The position numbers were made by a program, and so were the translations under genes. The notes beneath the pieces are model-generated. The model saw only the letters and a program-made list of their open reading frames with translations, ran no database searches and was not told where the DNA came from. Below are positions 1 to 6,452 of a stretch of 64,000 nt of DNA, piece after piece (positions within the stretch are counted from its first letter, which is position 1; each line of letters starts with the position of its first letter). The DNA is from Desulfovibrio gilichinskyi. GTDB lineage: Bacteria > Desulfobacterota > Desulfovibrionia > Desulfovibrionales > Desulfovibrionaceae. The stretch spans positions 1 to 64,000 of the forward strand of contig NZ_FWZU01000006.1 in the NCBI RefSeq assembly GCF_900177375.1, given 5' to 3'.

Positions 1-902
1 TTTTCTTTGCTACAAATCAGGTCGGCACAATTTTCATGGTTGCGGATGAAAGGGGTAATGAGGTAAAGCGAATTATAAATGATTCGTTTGGAAATATATT
101 GCTCGATAGCTGTGTCAGTCTGGATATATGTCTGGGGTTTGCCGCAGGTCTGACAGATAAAGACACCGGACTTGTACACCTTGGATATCGTGAATACGAT
201 CCCGCAATCGGCAGATTCATAACTCCCGACCCGCTAGGATTTGCGGGTGGTGACGTAGATGTTTACGGGTACTGTCTCGATGATCCTATTAATTTTCATG
301 ACCGGACAGGGCTTGCGGGGAAGAGTGAGGAGAAAGAGGAAGGAAAAAATCTTGATTATCCCAGAAATTACGATAGTCGAGATGACAATACTCATAAATC
401 TTATGTAAGTGGCAAAGTTGGAAAAAAAGAAGTTAATAAGAAAACAAGCTTTGCGAAAAAAAATAATAAAGATGGCAAGATAGATAGCAATAACAAAGTA
501 AAATCTAGAAATGGGAAAGCATATAGCATTGGAATTGGAATGGATGCAGCTGGATTTGGCTTTGAAGCCGGTGCGGGTGGCGAAATTGTTTACCGTGATC
601 CAAAGCATGCAGCATTTTTGGTAAATGGAAAAATTGGAGCTTCAAATGGTTATAGTGCTGAAATAAATCTTTCAGCAGCCGAACACGATGCGGAGTCAAT
701 TAAAGCGTTAGAAGGAAGCAGTAATTATGTTTCAGGCGGAATAATTGTTCCAGGAAGCCTCTTTTCTGTGGGGCACACAAAAAGTTCTAGCCAAACAAGC
801 CACTCCTCTTCAATTAATTTGGGAGTTGGGAAAAAAATTAATGAATATGTAGTACCTCAGACAAGTACAGGTAAATCTTATTCAAAAACTATTTTTGAAT
901 AA
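1..902 (+). CDS. Rhs-family polymorphic toxin, C-terminal part (5' end outside window)
   Basis: The frame is open from the left edge (codons from base 3), so only the last ~299 residues are seen. The first ~100 residues are the end of an Rhs core: YREYDPAIGRF, ITPDPLGFAGG and the terminal DRTGL motif are all present. After that the sequence becomes lysine/asparagine-rich and then glycine/serine-rich, as expected for the variable toxic tip of an Rhs protein. I do not recognise the tip fold. In the family, the core forms a shell around the tip, which is delivered to rival cells by contact or type VI secretion. The downstream membrane protein at 1075 is the candidate immunity gene. The stop at 900-902 is followed in the same frame by 36 further open codons, so the gene may be prematurely stopped. 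Base use shifts from mixed in the core to AT-rich in the tip, a sign of acquired cargo. Confidence 0.85.
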   Translation, partial: FFATNQVGTIFMVADERGNEVKRIINDSFGNILLDSCVSLDICLGFAAGLTDKDTGLVHLGYREYDPAIGRFITPDPLGFAGGDVDVYGYCLDDPINFHDRTGLAGKSEEKEEGKNLDYPRNYDSRDDNTHKSYVSGKVGKKEVNKKTSFAKKNNKDGKIDSNNKVKSRNGKAYSIGIGMDAAGFGFEAGAGGEIVYRDPKHAAFLVNGKIGASNGYSAEINLSAAEHDAESIKALEGSSNYVSGGIIVPGSLFSVGHTKSSSQTSHSSSINLGVGKKINEYVVPQTSTGKSYSKTIFE

Positions 903-1013
903 GATCCTCCTATCGATGATTACGCAGATTATATTGATAAAAAGGTAGATGAACATTTAAAAGAAAAAAAGAAAAAGCTTAAAACTTATCCTCGACATAA
1001 AGTTGAGTGGTAA
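903..1013 (+). pseudogene. In-frame continuation of the Rhs tip beyond the stop
   Basis: Directly after the TAA at 900-902 the same frame stays open for 36 codons to the next TAA at 1011-1013. It reads as a plausible charged, helical C-terminus (PPIDDYADYIDKKVDEHLK, then a lysine-rich stretch). It has no start codon of its own. The simplest reading is that the upstream TAA is a recent nonsense change in a longer toxin tip. Chance readthrough of non-coding DNA is the alternative. Confidence 0.45.
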
Positions 1014-1074
1014 TTTCTAGGGATAAATTGAGCCTAAAGTACACACTAATTTCATTCAACAATAATGAGAAGAT

Positions 1075-1482
1075 ATGTTTCAGATAAAATTATTCCAAAA
1101 TTTGACAGTTTTTTTAGGGATGATCTGGACACTTTGTTCAATCATAGGATTAGTAACTAAAGTATATTTACCAATATTGTTCTTTCCCTTTTATGTATTG
1201 TTTTTTTACTTTGGATTTAAAACTAACAATCTCTTAACATCTATTAACAACGATGGAATAGTAATCTCTTTTTCTTTTTTTAATAAAAAAATATTATATC
1301 AAAATATTGTCAAGTATAATGAGTCATACCTTACAGACTCTTTTTGTCCTAATGGCATAAAATCTTTTTCTATATATTTAACGGGTAAAAAGAAATACAT
1401 AGTTAACTATAAATACTCATCTAATGCTTACGAAGTTATAACTAGAAATATTAGACGAGCAAACGAAGAGACCAAAGAATAA
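1075..1482 (+). CDS. Small membrane protein, candidate immunity protein of the Rhs tip
   Basis: 135 residues. Two hydrophobic segments close to the N-terminus (about 10-30 and 32-50) are followed by a soluble region with a beta-rich pattern (NDGIVISFSFF, IYLTGKKKYIVNYKY) and a short charged tail. This layout resembles small bacterial proteins with a PH-like (DUF304-type) domain behind a TM hairpin, but that is only an impression. It sits 61 bases after the extended end of the Rhs tip and right before a hairpin terminator, the usual place of an immunity gene. It is strongly AT-rich compared with the Rhs core. Family not recognised; the immunity role is inferred from position alone. Confidence 0.6.
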   Translation: MFQIKLFQNLTVFLGMIWTLCSIIGLVTKVYLPILFFPFYVLFFYFGFKTNNLLTSINNDGIVISFSFFNKKILYQNIVKYNESYLTDSFCPNGIKSFSIYLTGKKKYIVNYKYSSNAYEVITRNIRRANEETKE

Positions 1483-1486
1483 TTTA

Positions 1487-1518
1487 TTAATAGCCCCGAC
1501 CCCGGCCGGGGCTATTAA
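1487..1518 (+). terminator. GC-rich hairpin ending Rhs cassette 1
   Basis: Perfect 12-bp stem (1487-1498 with 1507-1518, core TAGCCCCG/CGGGGCTA) and an 8-base loop. There is no long T-run after it. It lies directly between the first candidate immunity gene and the next Rhs fragment. Confidence 0.6.
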
Positions 1519-1524
1519 TTATCT

Positions 1525-1966
1525 ATCACTCCTGTTCTGAGATATTTCGCAGGCGGCAATGTGGATGTTTACGGATATTGTCTCGATGACCCCAGAATAT
1601 GGGGCACAGCAGCCGACAGTTATTGCGAGTTCAACTTTGGCTGCTCCGATCGGCGGCGAAGAAATTGGTGCGGCAGGTTCCGTTGTAGCTGGAAGAGCTG
1701 CTCCGTATTTAGAGAAAGCAGTGCGAAATAGTCGAAATGTGATTAACCGTGCAAATGATGTTGTTAAAAATATTGGACGTAAAGTTGATATAAAAATTAA
1801 AAATAGTCCTACAGGTATTAAATATGGCTTAGATGCAAACGAAGTCGTTGATGGGGCCACAGGGTTAGTAGATGGCTTACCTCCTTCTGTTGGAACTGGA
1901 GGAAAAGTGGCCGCTGTAAAATGGTTGGCAGAAACATTAATTGAAAATATTGACAAAAAAAATTAA
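1525..1966 (+). pseudogene. Displaced Rhs tip cassette, copy A (frame broken, internally deleted)
   Basis: Begins right after the hairpin with a decayed version of the Rhs core end (ITPVLRYFAGG, then NVDVYGYCLDDP), without a start codon or upstream core. It then jumps straight to the linker DDPRIWGTAA. Relative to copy B, 162 bases between two GATGACC repeats are missing. After GTAA the sensible protein continues only in the +1 frame (VIASSTLAAPIGGEEIGAA, then PYLEKAVRNSRN...) to a stop at 1964-1966. It encodes an Ala/Gly-rich hydrophobic stretch, a basic helix and a short C-terminal tip ending ENIDKKN. The frame-2 part alone is open from 1559. Such orphan tips normally act as a store for recombination into the full Rhs gene. 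The toxic activity is unknown and probably silent here. Confidence 0.65.
1585..1771 (+). repeat. 187-bp direct repeat, first copy (partner 2682-2868)
   Basis: Aligned by eye with 2682-2868: same length and only two substitutions seen. It covers the DDPRIWGTAA linker, the frame break and the hydrophobic segment, and ends at GTTGTTAAAAAT. Beyond this the two tips diverge sharply. It marks a recent duplication or gene conversion. Confidence 0.85.
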
Positions 1967-1975
1967 ACGTAAAAA

Positions 1976-2392
1976 ATGACACAAAATAAAAAAATTAAAA
2001 GCAAAAATAAATTTGCTTCATTAATTGAAAGGCTGTTTATTATTTTATTCGGTGCTGGAATTATGATGGCAGCAAATCCGCTTGATCCAAACTGGCATAC
2101 AAGCTTTAAAGGATTTTCTTTAAATATTTTTGCTCGATGGGGTGTTGCTTTTATAGGATTTATTTTTATTTTTTATAGTTTTTTTCTTTATCAGATAGTA
2201 AAAAAAAGATCCGCAAAACAAGCCCCGTGGATTTGTCCAATGTGTCAAACAGTGTATTTAAGTGGTCCTCTACAAAATGGGAAGATTTGCTCGAAGTGCA
2301 ACTTCAAATTAGAACAGTTAAAAGGCTTTTACGAGCGACATCCTGAAATGAAAGATACCAAAGAAGAATGGTCTGACACTAACCCAGACTAA
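1976..2392 (+). CDS. Two-TM zinc-ribbon protein, candidate immunity protein (copy A)
   Basis: 138 residues. A basic N-terminus precedes two hydrophobic segments (about 16-33 and 53-75). A cytoplasmic zinc ribbon follows, with CPMC at 87-90 and CSKC at 105-108, and then a conserved tail (GFYERHPE, TKEEWSD). It is paralogous to the protein at 3083-3487. Cys spacing and tail match almost exactly, whereas the TM part has diverged. It follows the orphan Rhs tip by 9 bases and precedes a hairpin, the position of an immunity gene. Immunity is inferred from position and from the paired divergence of tip and partner. Family not recognised. Confidence 0.65.
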   Translation: MTQNKKIKSKNKFASLIERLFIILFGAGIMMAANPLDPNWHTSFKGFSLNIFARWGVAFIGFIFIFYSFFLYQIVKKRSAKQAPWICPMCQTVYLSGPLQNGKICSKCNFKLEQLKGFYERHPEMKDTKEEWSDTNPD

Positions 2393-2418
2393 TTTTTAAG
2401 GACGAAGATAACATTCAC

Positions 2419-2445
2419 GGCCCCGCATCAAAAATGTGCGGGGCC
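2419..2445 (+). terminator. GC-rich hairpin ending Rhs cassette 2
   Basis: Perfect 9-bp stem GGCCCCGCA/TGCGGGGCC (2419-2427 with 2437-2445), 9-base loop, then a short pyrimidine-rich stretch. Same GCCCCG-type stem as the hairpins after the other two cassettes. Confidence 0.65.
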
Positions 2446-2459
2446 TACTATTTTCTATC

Positions 2460-3102
2460 ATAATTCCCATCCTGCTCGGCTTCGCTGGTGGCGATATGGA
2501 TGTTTACGGATATTGTCTCGATGACCAGATTAATTTTCATGACCGGACAGGGCTTGCGGGGAAGAGTGAGGAATCGAAGAACGGTACTCTTACCAAAATC
2601 TATAAAGGAGTTAAAAAAGCCGCTTCAAAAGGATCAAAAACTGCGGCTGAAGCAGTTTCTAAAGCAGGTAAGGCTATTGTTGATGACCCCAGAATATGGG
2701 GCACAGCAGCCGGCAGTTATTGCGAGTTCAACTTTGGCTGCTCCGATCGTCGGCGAAGAAATTGGTGCGGCAGGTTCCGTTGTAGCTGGAAGAGCTGCTC
2801 CGTATTTAGAGAAAGCAGTGCGAAATAGTCGAAATGTGATTAACCGTGCAAATGATGTTGTTAAAAATGCTCGCAATAAGGCTGATATTCGCATACGAAA
2901 CAGCAAAAATGGAAGTAAATACGAAATCGGACTTGATGATATTCTTGAGGCACCTACCGCGTTCATTGATAGCATTCCTCCCTCAATTGGTAAAATTAGT
3001 GGACCATTGACAGCTATATTAGGTACTGGGCAAGTTATTGATAATGTGAAACAATTATATAAGGAAGCTAAGGGCAAAATTAGTGACCAAAAAAATAAAT
3101 AG
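2460..3102 (+). pseudogene. Displaced Rhs tip cassette, copy B (frame broken)
   Basis: Starts after the hairpin with a degraded core end (IIPILLGFAGG), then DMDVYGYCLDDQINF and the terminal DRTGLAGKSEE, so the Rhs core boundary is intact. A Lys/Ala-rich linker (KGVKKAASKGSKTAAEAV) leads to DDPRIWGTAAG. There the sensible protein leaves this frame: the old frame runs into a Cys/Arg-rich nonsense stretch and stops at 2826-2828, while the +1 frame continues with VIASSTLAAPIVGEEIGAA and runs to 3102. A loss of two bases in the GC-rich run near 2710 would explain it. The tip beyond 2868 differs from copy A but keeps a PPSIG motif. The end overlaps the next gene by 20 bases, which suggests former translational coupling. 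Confidence 0.7.
2682..2868 (+). repeat. 187-bp direct repeat, second copy (partner 1585-1771)
   Basis: Matches 1585-1771 with two substitutions by eye and no length change. Both copies carry the same frame break, so the break is older than the duplication. Confidence 0.85.
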
Positions 3103-3487
3103 AAAAAAAGCTAAATTATCTTTGGGAAGATTGCTCATAATTGCTTATGCTCTAACGATGATTTTGGGGGCATGGCCTACAAAAGTTCCTTACTACATTA
3201 AAGGCCATGAAGTTGGTCGACTTGGTCGGTGGGCATTAGTTATATTTGGCTTATTTATTTTGGGTTGTGACATTTTCTATAACTCCTCTAAGAAAAGGAA
3301 AATGTTTACTAAGCAAGAGAAGTCAATTTGTCCTATGTGTGAGAAGGTTTTTATGCTTGGACAAGCTCCAAGAGACCAAAATTGCCCTAAGTGTCTTTGT
3401 CCGTTAGAATCGCTGAAAGGCTTCTATGAGCGTCATCCCAAAAGGAAAGATACCAAAGAAGAATGGTCTGATGAATCACCTGACTAA
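3083..3487 (+). CDS. Two-TM zinc-ribbon protein, candidate immunity protein (copy B)
   Basis: 134 residues from a GTG start at 3083, inside the end of the preceding tip frame (20-base overlap). Two hydrophobic segments (about 13-30 and 48-66) are followed by CPMC at 83-86 and CPKC at 101-104, the same spacing as in copy A, and by the shared tail GFYERHP...TKEEWSD. The N-terminal half is clearly diverged from copy A, while the zinc ribbon and tail are kept. That pattern suits specificity in the membrane half and a common function in the ribbon. Not recognised as a named family; the immunity role is inferred from context. Confidence 0.65.
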   Translation: MTKKINRKKAKLSLGRLLIIAYALTMILGAWPTKVPYYIKGHEVGRLGRWALVIFGLFILGCDIFYNSSKKRKMFTKQEKSICPMCEKVFMLGQAPRDQNCPKCLCPLESLKGFYERHPKRKDTKEEWSDESPD

Positions 3488-3506
3488 TATCTGATACTTA
3501 TAGACC

Positions 3507-3535
3507 AAGCCCCGCACCTAAAAAGTGCGGGGCTT
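3507..3535 (+). terminator. GC-rich hairpin ending Rhs cassette 3
   Basis: Perfect 11-bp stem AAGCCCCGCAC/GTGCGGGGCTT (3507-3517 with 3525-3535), 7-base loop, then a weakly T-rich stretch. Confidence 0.7.
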
Positions 3536-3550
3536 TACTATATCTTCATA

Positions 3551-3694
3551 CACTGCAGTTACCGCGAATACGATCCCGCCATCGGAAGATTCATAACTCC
3601 CGACCAGATAAGGTTTGCAGGCGGCGATATGGATGTTTACGGATATTGTCTCGATGACCAGATTAATTTTTATGTTTGTACGAGGGCTTTTTAA
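3551..3694 (+). pseudogene. Rhs core remnant without tip
   Basis: 48 codons including the stop, without a start: HCSYREYDPAIGRF, then ITPDQIRFAGG, DMDVYGYCLDDQINF, then out of homology (YVCTRAF) and stop at 3692-3694. It is a fourth copy of the core-end block, cut off before DRTGL. It marks the right border of the Rhs array, 21 bases from the end of feoB. Confidence 0.75.
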
Positions 3695-3715
3695 CACCTA
3701 TTATATCAAGCTCGC

Positions 3716-5899
3716 CTAATACCCCAATAAAGTCCCGACCTGATAAATCAGAACAGATAATGTGTACCCGAGCCCAAGCGACCCGAAAACTGAGAAAAGT
3801 CCCCATTTCCAGTTAGTTTCTCTGATAATGACAGCAACCGTAACCATACACGGCACATATACCATCATAAAAATAAACACCGACCAGATTACAGCCGGAG
3901 TCCATGCCGGATCAGTTGCAATCTTCTGGCTCAAGGTGACAGCGTTATCAGGATCTTCGTACCCCATCGAATATGCGGTGGACATGGTTGAAACAAAAAC
4001 TTCTTTTGCGGCAAATGCTCCGATAAACGATATGTTTGCCTGCCACGGGAAGCCAGCAAGATTCGTTACCGGAGAAATAAAATCGCTCATGCGCCCGGCA
4101 TATGAAGTTTTAAGGGTTTCCTCGCCTTCTGTAGAATTAATATGACCTAACATTTCATCAAGCCTAGCCATCTTCTGCTCACCGGAACCATCCCAATATT
4201 GACTTTGAGAAGTTGCCTCTGTGCGCAGTGCATCGTACGCTTGAGCTCTTTCAGCCGGAAGCTGAGGAAAAGTCATCAGTGCCCACATCAGAATTGAAAT
4301 AGCGAGAATTACCGTTCCGGCTTTCTTGATATACTGCCAGACTCTATCCCATGTATGAATAGCAACACCGTGGAGAGTCGGTATTCTGTAAGGCGGAAGT
4401 TCCATTACGAATGGAGTGGATTCTCCTTTAAGAGCAGTCCAGCGTAAAAGCCTGCCCACGCAAAGAGCAAGTCCCCATGAAATAAGTACTAAAAAGAACA
4501 TTACCGAAGTTGCGGATTCAGGATAAAATGCGCCGACGAGCATAATGTATGCTGTTGCTTTAGCACCGCAGATCATAAAAGGGGCAGTTAAAATTGTGGC
4601 TATTCGCTCTTTAGGGCTGCGTAAGGTCCGACAGGTCATAACGCCCGGAACTGCGCAGCCTCCCGGCAACCCGCCCGCCATAATAAAAGGCATAATGGAC
4701 ATTCCGTGCAGCCCGAACATGCGGAAAACTCTATCAACCATATAGGCGACACGGGCCATATATCCAAGATCTTCAAGAAAAACGAGCATGGCGAACATGA
4801 TTAGGATAAGCGGAGTGAAACCCATAACTGCGCCGACACCGTCAACAACTCCGGAAACAAGCATTGATTTTAAAAGTCCGTCAGGAAGTACCGCTGCAAG
4901 AGTTGACGCAATCCAGCTGAAACAGTCTTCAACCCAGCCTTGCGGGTATGCTCCAAAGGTAAATGTTACGTAAAACATTGCATACATAACACCAAACATG
5001 ATGAGCGGCCCCATAAATCGATGGGTCAACACTTTATCTATCTTATCGGAAGAATCAAAACGGAGATTGTCTTCACGACTGATGACGTCCTGCTTGAGAA
5101 TGGAATTGATAAATCCGTAACGATAATCAGCAAGTATAGCTTCAGGATAAGTGTTCAGAGTTTTGTGAACATGCTCCGAAACCCTTTTAACGATAGCTTC
5201 GAGCTGTTCATGAAGCGGACCGGCATCTCGTCCGTTTTTGATGACAATTTCATCTTCTTCAAGATATTTTACAGCCAGCCAATGCGGATCATAACGGTCA
5301 GTCATAAACTCGTTTTCTTTGATCAGCGCAGACATTTCGTCAATTGCAGGATCAAGATCATGACCGTATGAAATATTTACAGGAGTCCATTTACCTTTTG
5401 TTTTATCAGCAACCTCCTGCACCGCCGCCATTAATTCATCTTTACCGAGACCGCGACGGGCCACACATTCAATAACAGGAACACCCATCAACTTCGAAAG
5501 TTTTTGCGCGTCTATGCGGATTCCTTTTTTCTTAACCTCATCCATCATATTGAGGCCTAAAACGACAGGAACACCAATCTCCATAAACTGAACAGCTAGA
5601 TAAAGACTTCTTTCCAAAGACGTTGCATCAAGCATGTTGATCACAACGTCAGGCTTTTCATCTACAATAACATTTCTGGCGACAACTTCTTCCATTGAAT
5701 AAGAAGTTAAGGAATAGGTTCCAGGCAAATCCACGAGATGAATAGAAACACCGTCGTTGGTATAGTAACCTTCTGTCCGGTCAACAGTTATGCCCGGGTA
5801 GTTGCCAACCCTTGCTGTTGAGCCAGTCAAGGCATTGAACATTGTGCTTTTTCCGCAGTTCGGCTGGCCTGAAACAGCTACAAAAAATTTATCGCTCAT
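3716..5899 (-). CDS. feoB: Ferrous iron transport protein B
   Basis: 727 residues, inner membrane, GTP-dependent Fe(II) uptake. The N-terminal G domain shows G1 GQPNCGKS (11-18), G3 DLPG (57-60) and G4 NMMD (about 118-121). The C-terminal half has many membrane segments with the two gate motifs, GGLPGGCAVPG and YVPCMVTV. Length is close to the usual ~750. It follows feoA with a 3-base gap, so the two are one operon. No strong terminator is seen before the Rhs remnant. Confidence 0.97.
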   Translation of the reverse strand: MSDKFFVAVSGQPNCGKSTMFNALTGSTARVGNYPGITVDRTEGYYTNDGVSIHLVDLPGTYSLTSYSMEEVVARNVIVDEKPDVVINMLDATSLERSLYLAVQFMEIGVPVVLGLNMMDEVKKKGIRIDAQKLSKLMGVPVIECVARRGLGKDELMAAVQEVADKTKGKWTPVNISYGHDLDPAIDEMSALIKENEFMTDRYDPHWLAVKYLEEDEIVIKNGRDAGPLHEQLEAIVKRVSEHVHKTLNTYPEAILADYRYGFINSILKQDVISREDNLRFDSSDKIDKVLTHRFMGPLIMFGVMYAMFYVTFTFGAYPQGWVEDCFSWIASTLAAVLPDGLLKSMLVSGVVDGVGAVMGFTPLILIMFAMLVFLEDLGYMARVAYMVDRVFRMFGLHGMSIMPFIMAGGLPGGCAVPGVMTCRTLRSPKERIATILTAPFMICGAKATAYIMLVGAFYPESATSVMFFLVLISWGLALCVGRLLRWTALKGESTPFVMELPPYRIPTLHGVAIHTWDRVWQYIKKAGTVILAISILMWALMTFPQLPAERAQAYDALRTEATSQSQYWDGSGEQKMARLDEMLGHINSTEGEETLKTSYAGRMSDFISPVTNLAGFPWQANISFIGAFAAKEVFVSTMSTAYSMGYEDPDNAVTLSQKIATDPAWTPAVIWSVFIFMMVYVPCMVTVAVIIRETNWKWGLFSVFGSLGLGYTLSVLIYQVGTLLGY

Positions 5900-5902
5900 C
5901 CC

Positions 5903-6136
5903 TTAATCCTCAACTTTAACGGTAATGAAATCAGCTTCATTATTGCGAAGTGTAAGAGTAAAACCTTTCATCCTGAGCGCGACAGGATCTTTAAGCGGAG
6001 CACGCCCCACAATTCTGAACTCAGTCCCGGGAATAAGTCCCATATCTCTTATTCTGCGCCCGAGTTCACCGCGTACATTTACTGCTACAACTACGCCCTT
6101 CTGATCTTTTGCCATTGACCGCAAAGATACTGACAT
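5903..6136 (-). CDS. feoA: Ferrous iron transport protein A
   Basis: 77 residues, SH3-like FeoA domain. Recognised by GRRIRDMGLIPGTEF and the closing LRNNEADFITV. It is thought to assist FeoB at the cytoplasmic side. First gene of the feoAB operon; start ATG at 6136. Confidence 0.95.
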   Translation of the reverse strand: MSVSLRSMAKDQKGVVVAVNVRGELGRRIRDMGLIPGTEFRIVGRAPLKDPVALRMKGFTLTLRNNEADFITVKVED

Positions 6137-6452
6137 AAAACTACCCTCTCACTATATATGATCTTGATTTTCATTTTCATCTAAATTAAATTCGCGCTTT
6201 TGTTTTGAAAAACTGTTTAGCCTTTGCACAGATTGAAAGTCAATCTCATGATGGAGATATTGACAAAATAATTTTACTATATTTCTAATCTCTAGACAAA
6301 GTATACGTTCATTTTTTATTTTTATAAGAAAACATACCACAAATTTTAAAGGTAGATTAAGGATTAAAAAAACTTTACCGTAATAAACCTTTCACACTGC
6401 ATAATTAATGATAACACGATGCAGTTATACCTTTACGGAAGTCCTGTATATA
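6137..6452. other. Intergenic region between divergent feoA and the M29 peptidase
   Basis: 316 bases, AT-rich, no credible gene. It must hold the feoAB promoter. A weak Fur-like site is listed at 6165-6179. An imperfect inverted repeat (GTCAAT...ATTGAC) lies near 6239-6265. Confidence 0.6.
6165..6179 (-). promoter_or_regulatory. Possible Fur-type operator upstream of feoA
   Basis: On the minus strand the site reads TGAAAATGAAAATCA, a partial match to a TGAAAAT-n-ATTTTCA type palindrome, 29 bases before the feoA start. The second half is poor. Support comes mainly from the gene it precedes. Confidence 0.3.

Noticed and set aside
1559-1966. Stand-alone gene starting at ATG 1559
   Set aside because: The first ten codons of this frame are the Rhs core-end block read out of frame; the frame is the shifted continuation of a broken cassette, not an independent gene.
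2436-2828. Stand-alone gene starting at GTG 2436
   Set aside because: The start lies inside a terminator hairpin, and the last 40 codons are a Cys/Arg-rich out-of-frame stretch after a frame break.
1585-2868. CRISPR-like or transposon-type repeat
   Set aside because: Only two long copies, no regular spacing, no terminal inverted repeats or target duplication; it is part of duplicated toxin cassettes.
3762-4145. Plus-strand ORFs opposite feoB, dnaK, ccmF, the RND gene and other long genes
   Set aside because: Antisense shadows of well-recognised genes, without own signals.
6152-6340. Small minus-strand ORF upstream of feoA
   Set aside because: AT-rich, no ribosome site, no protein-like pattern; it covers the feoAB promoter region.
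6408-6452. Longer start of the M29 peptidase
   Set aside because: No ribosome site before ATG 6408, and the extra residues do not resemble the family; ATG 6453 is better.
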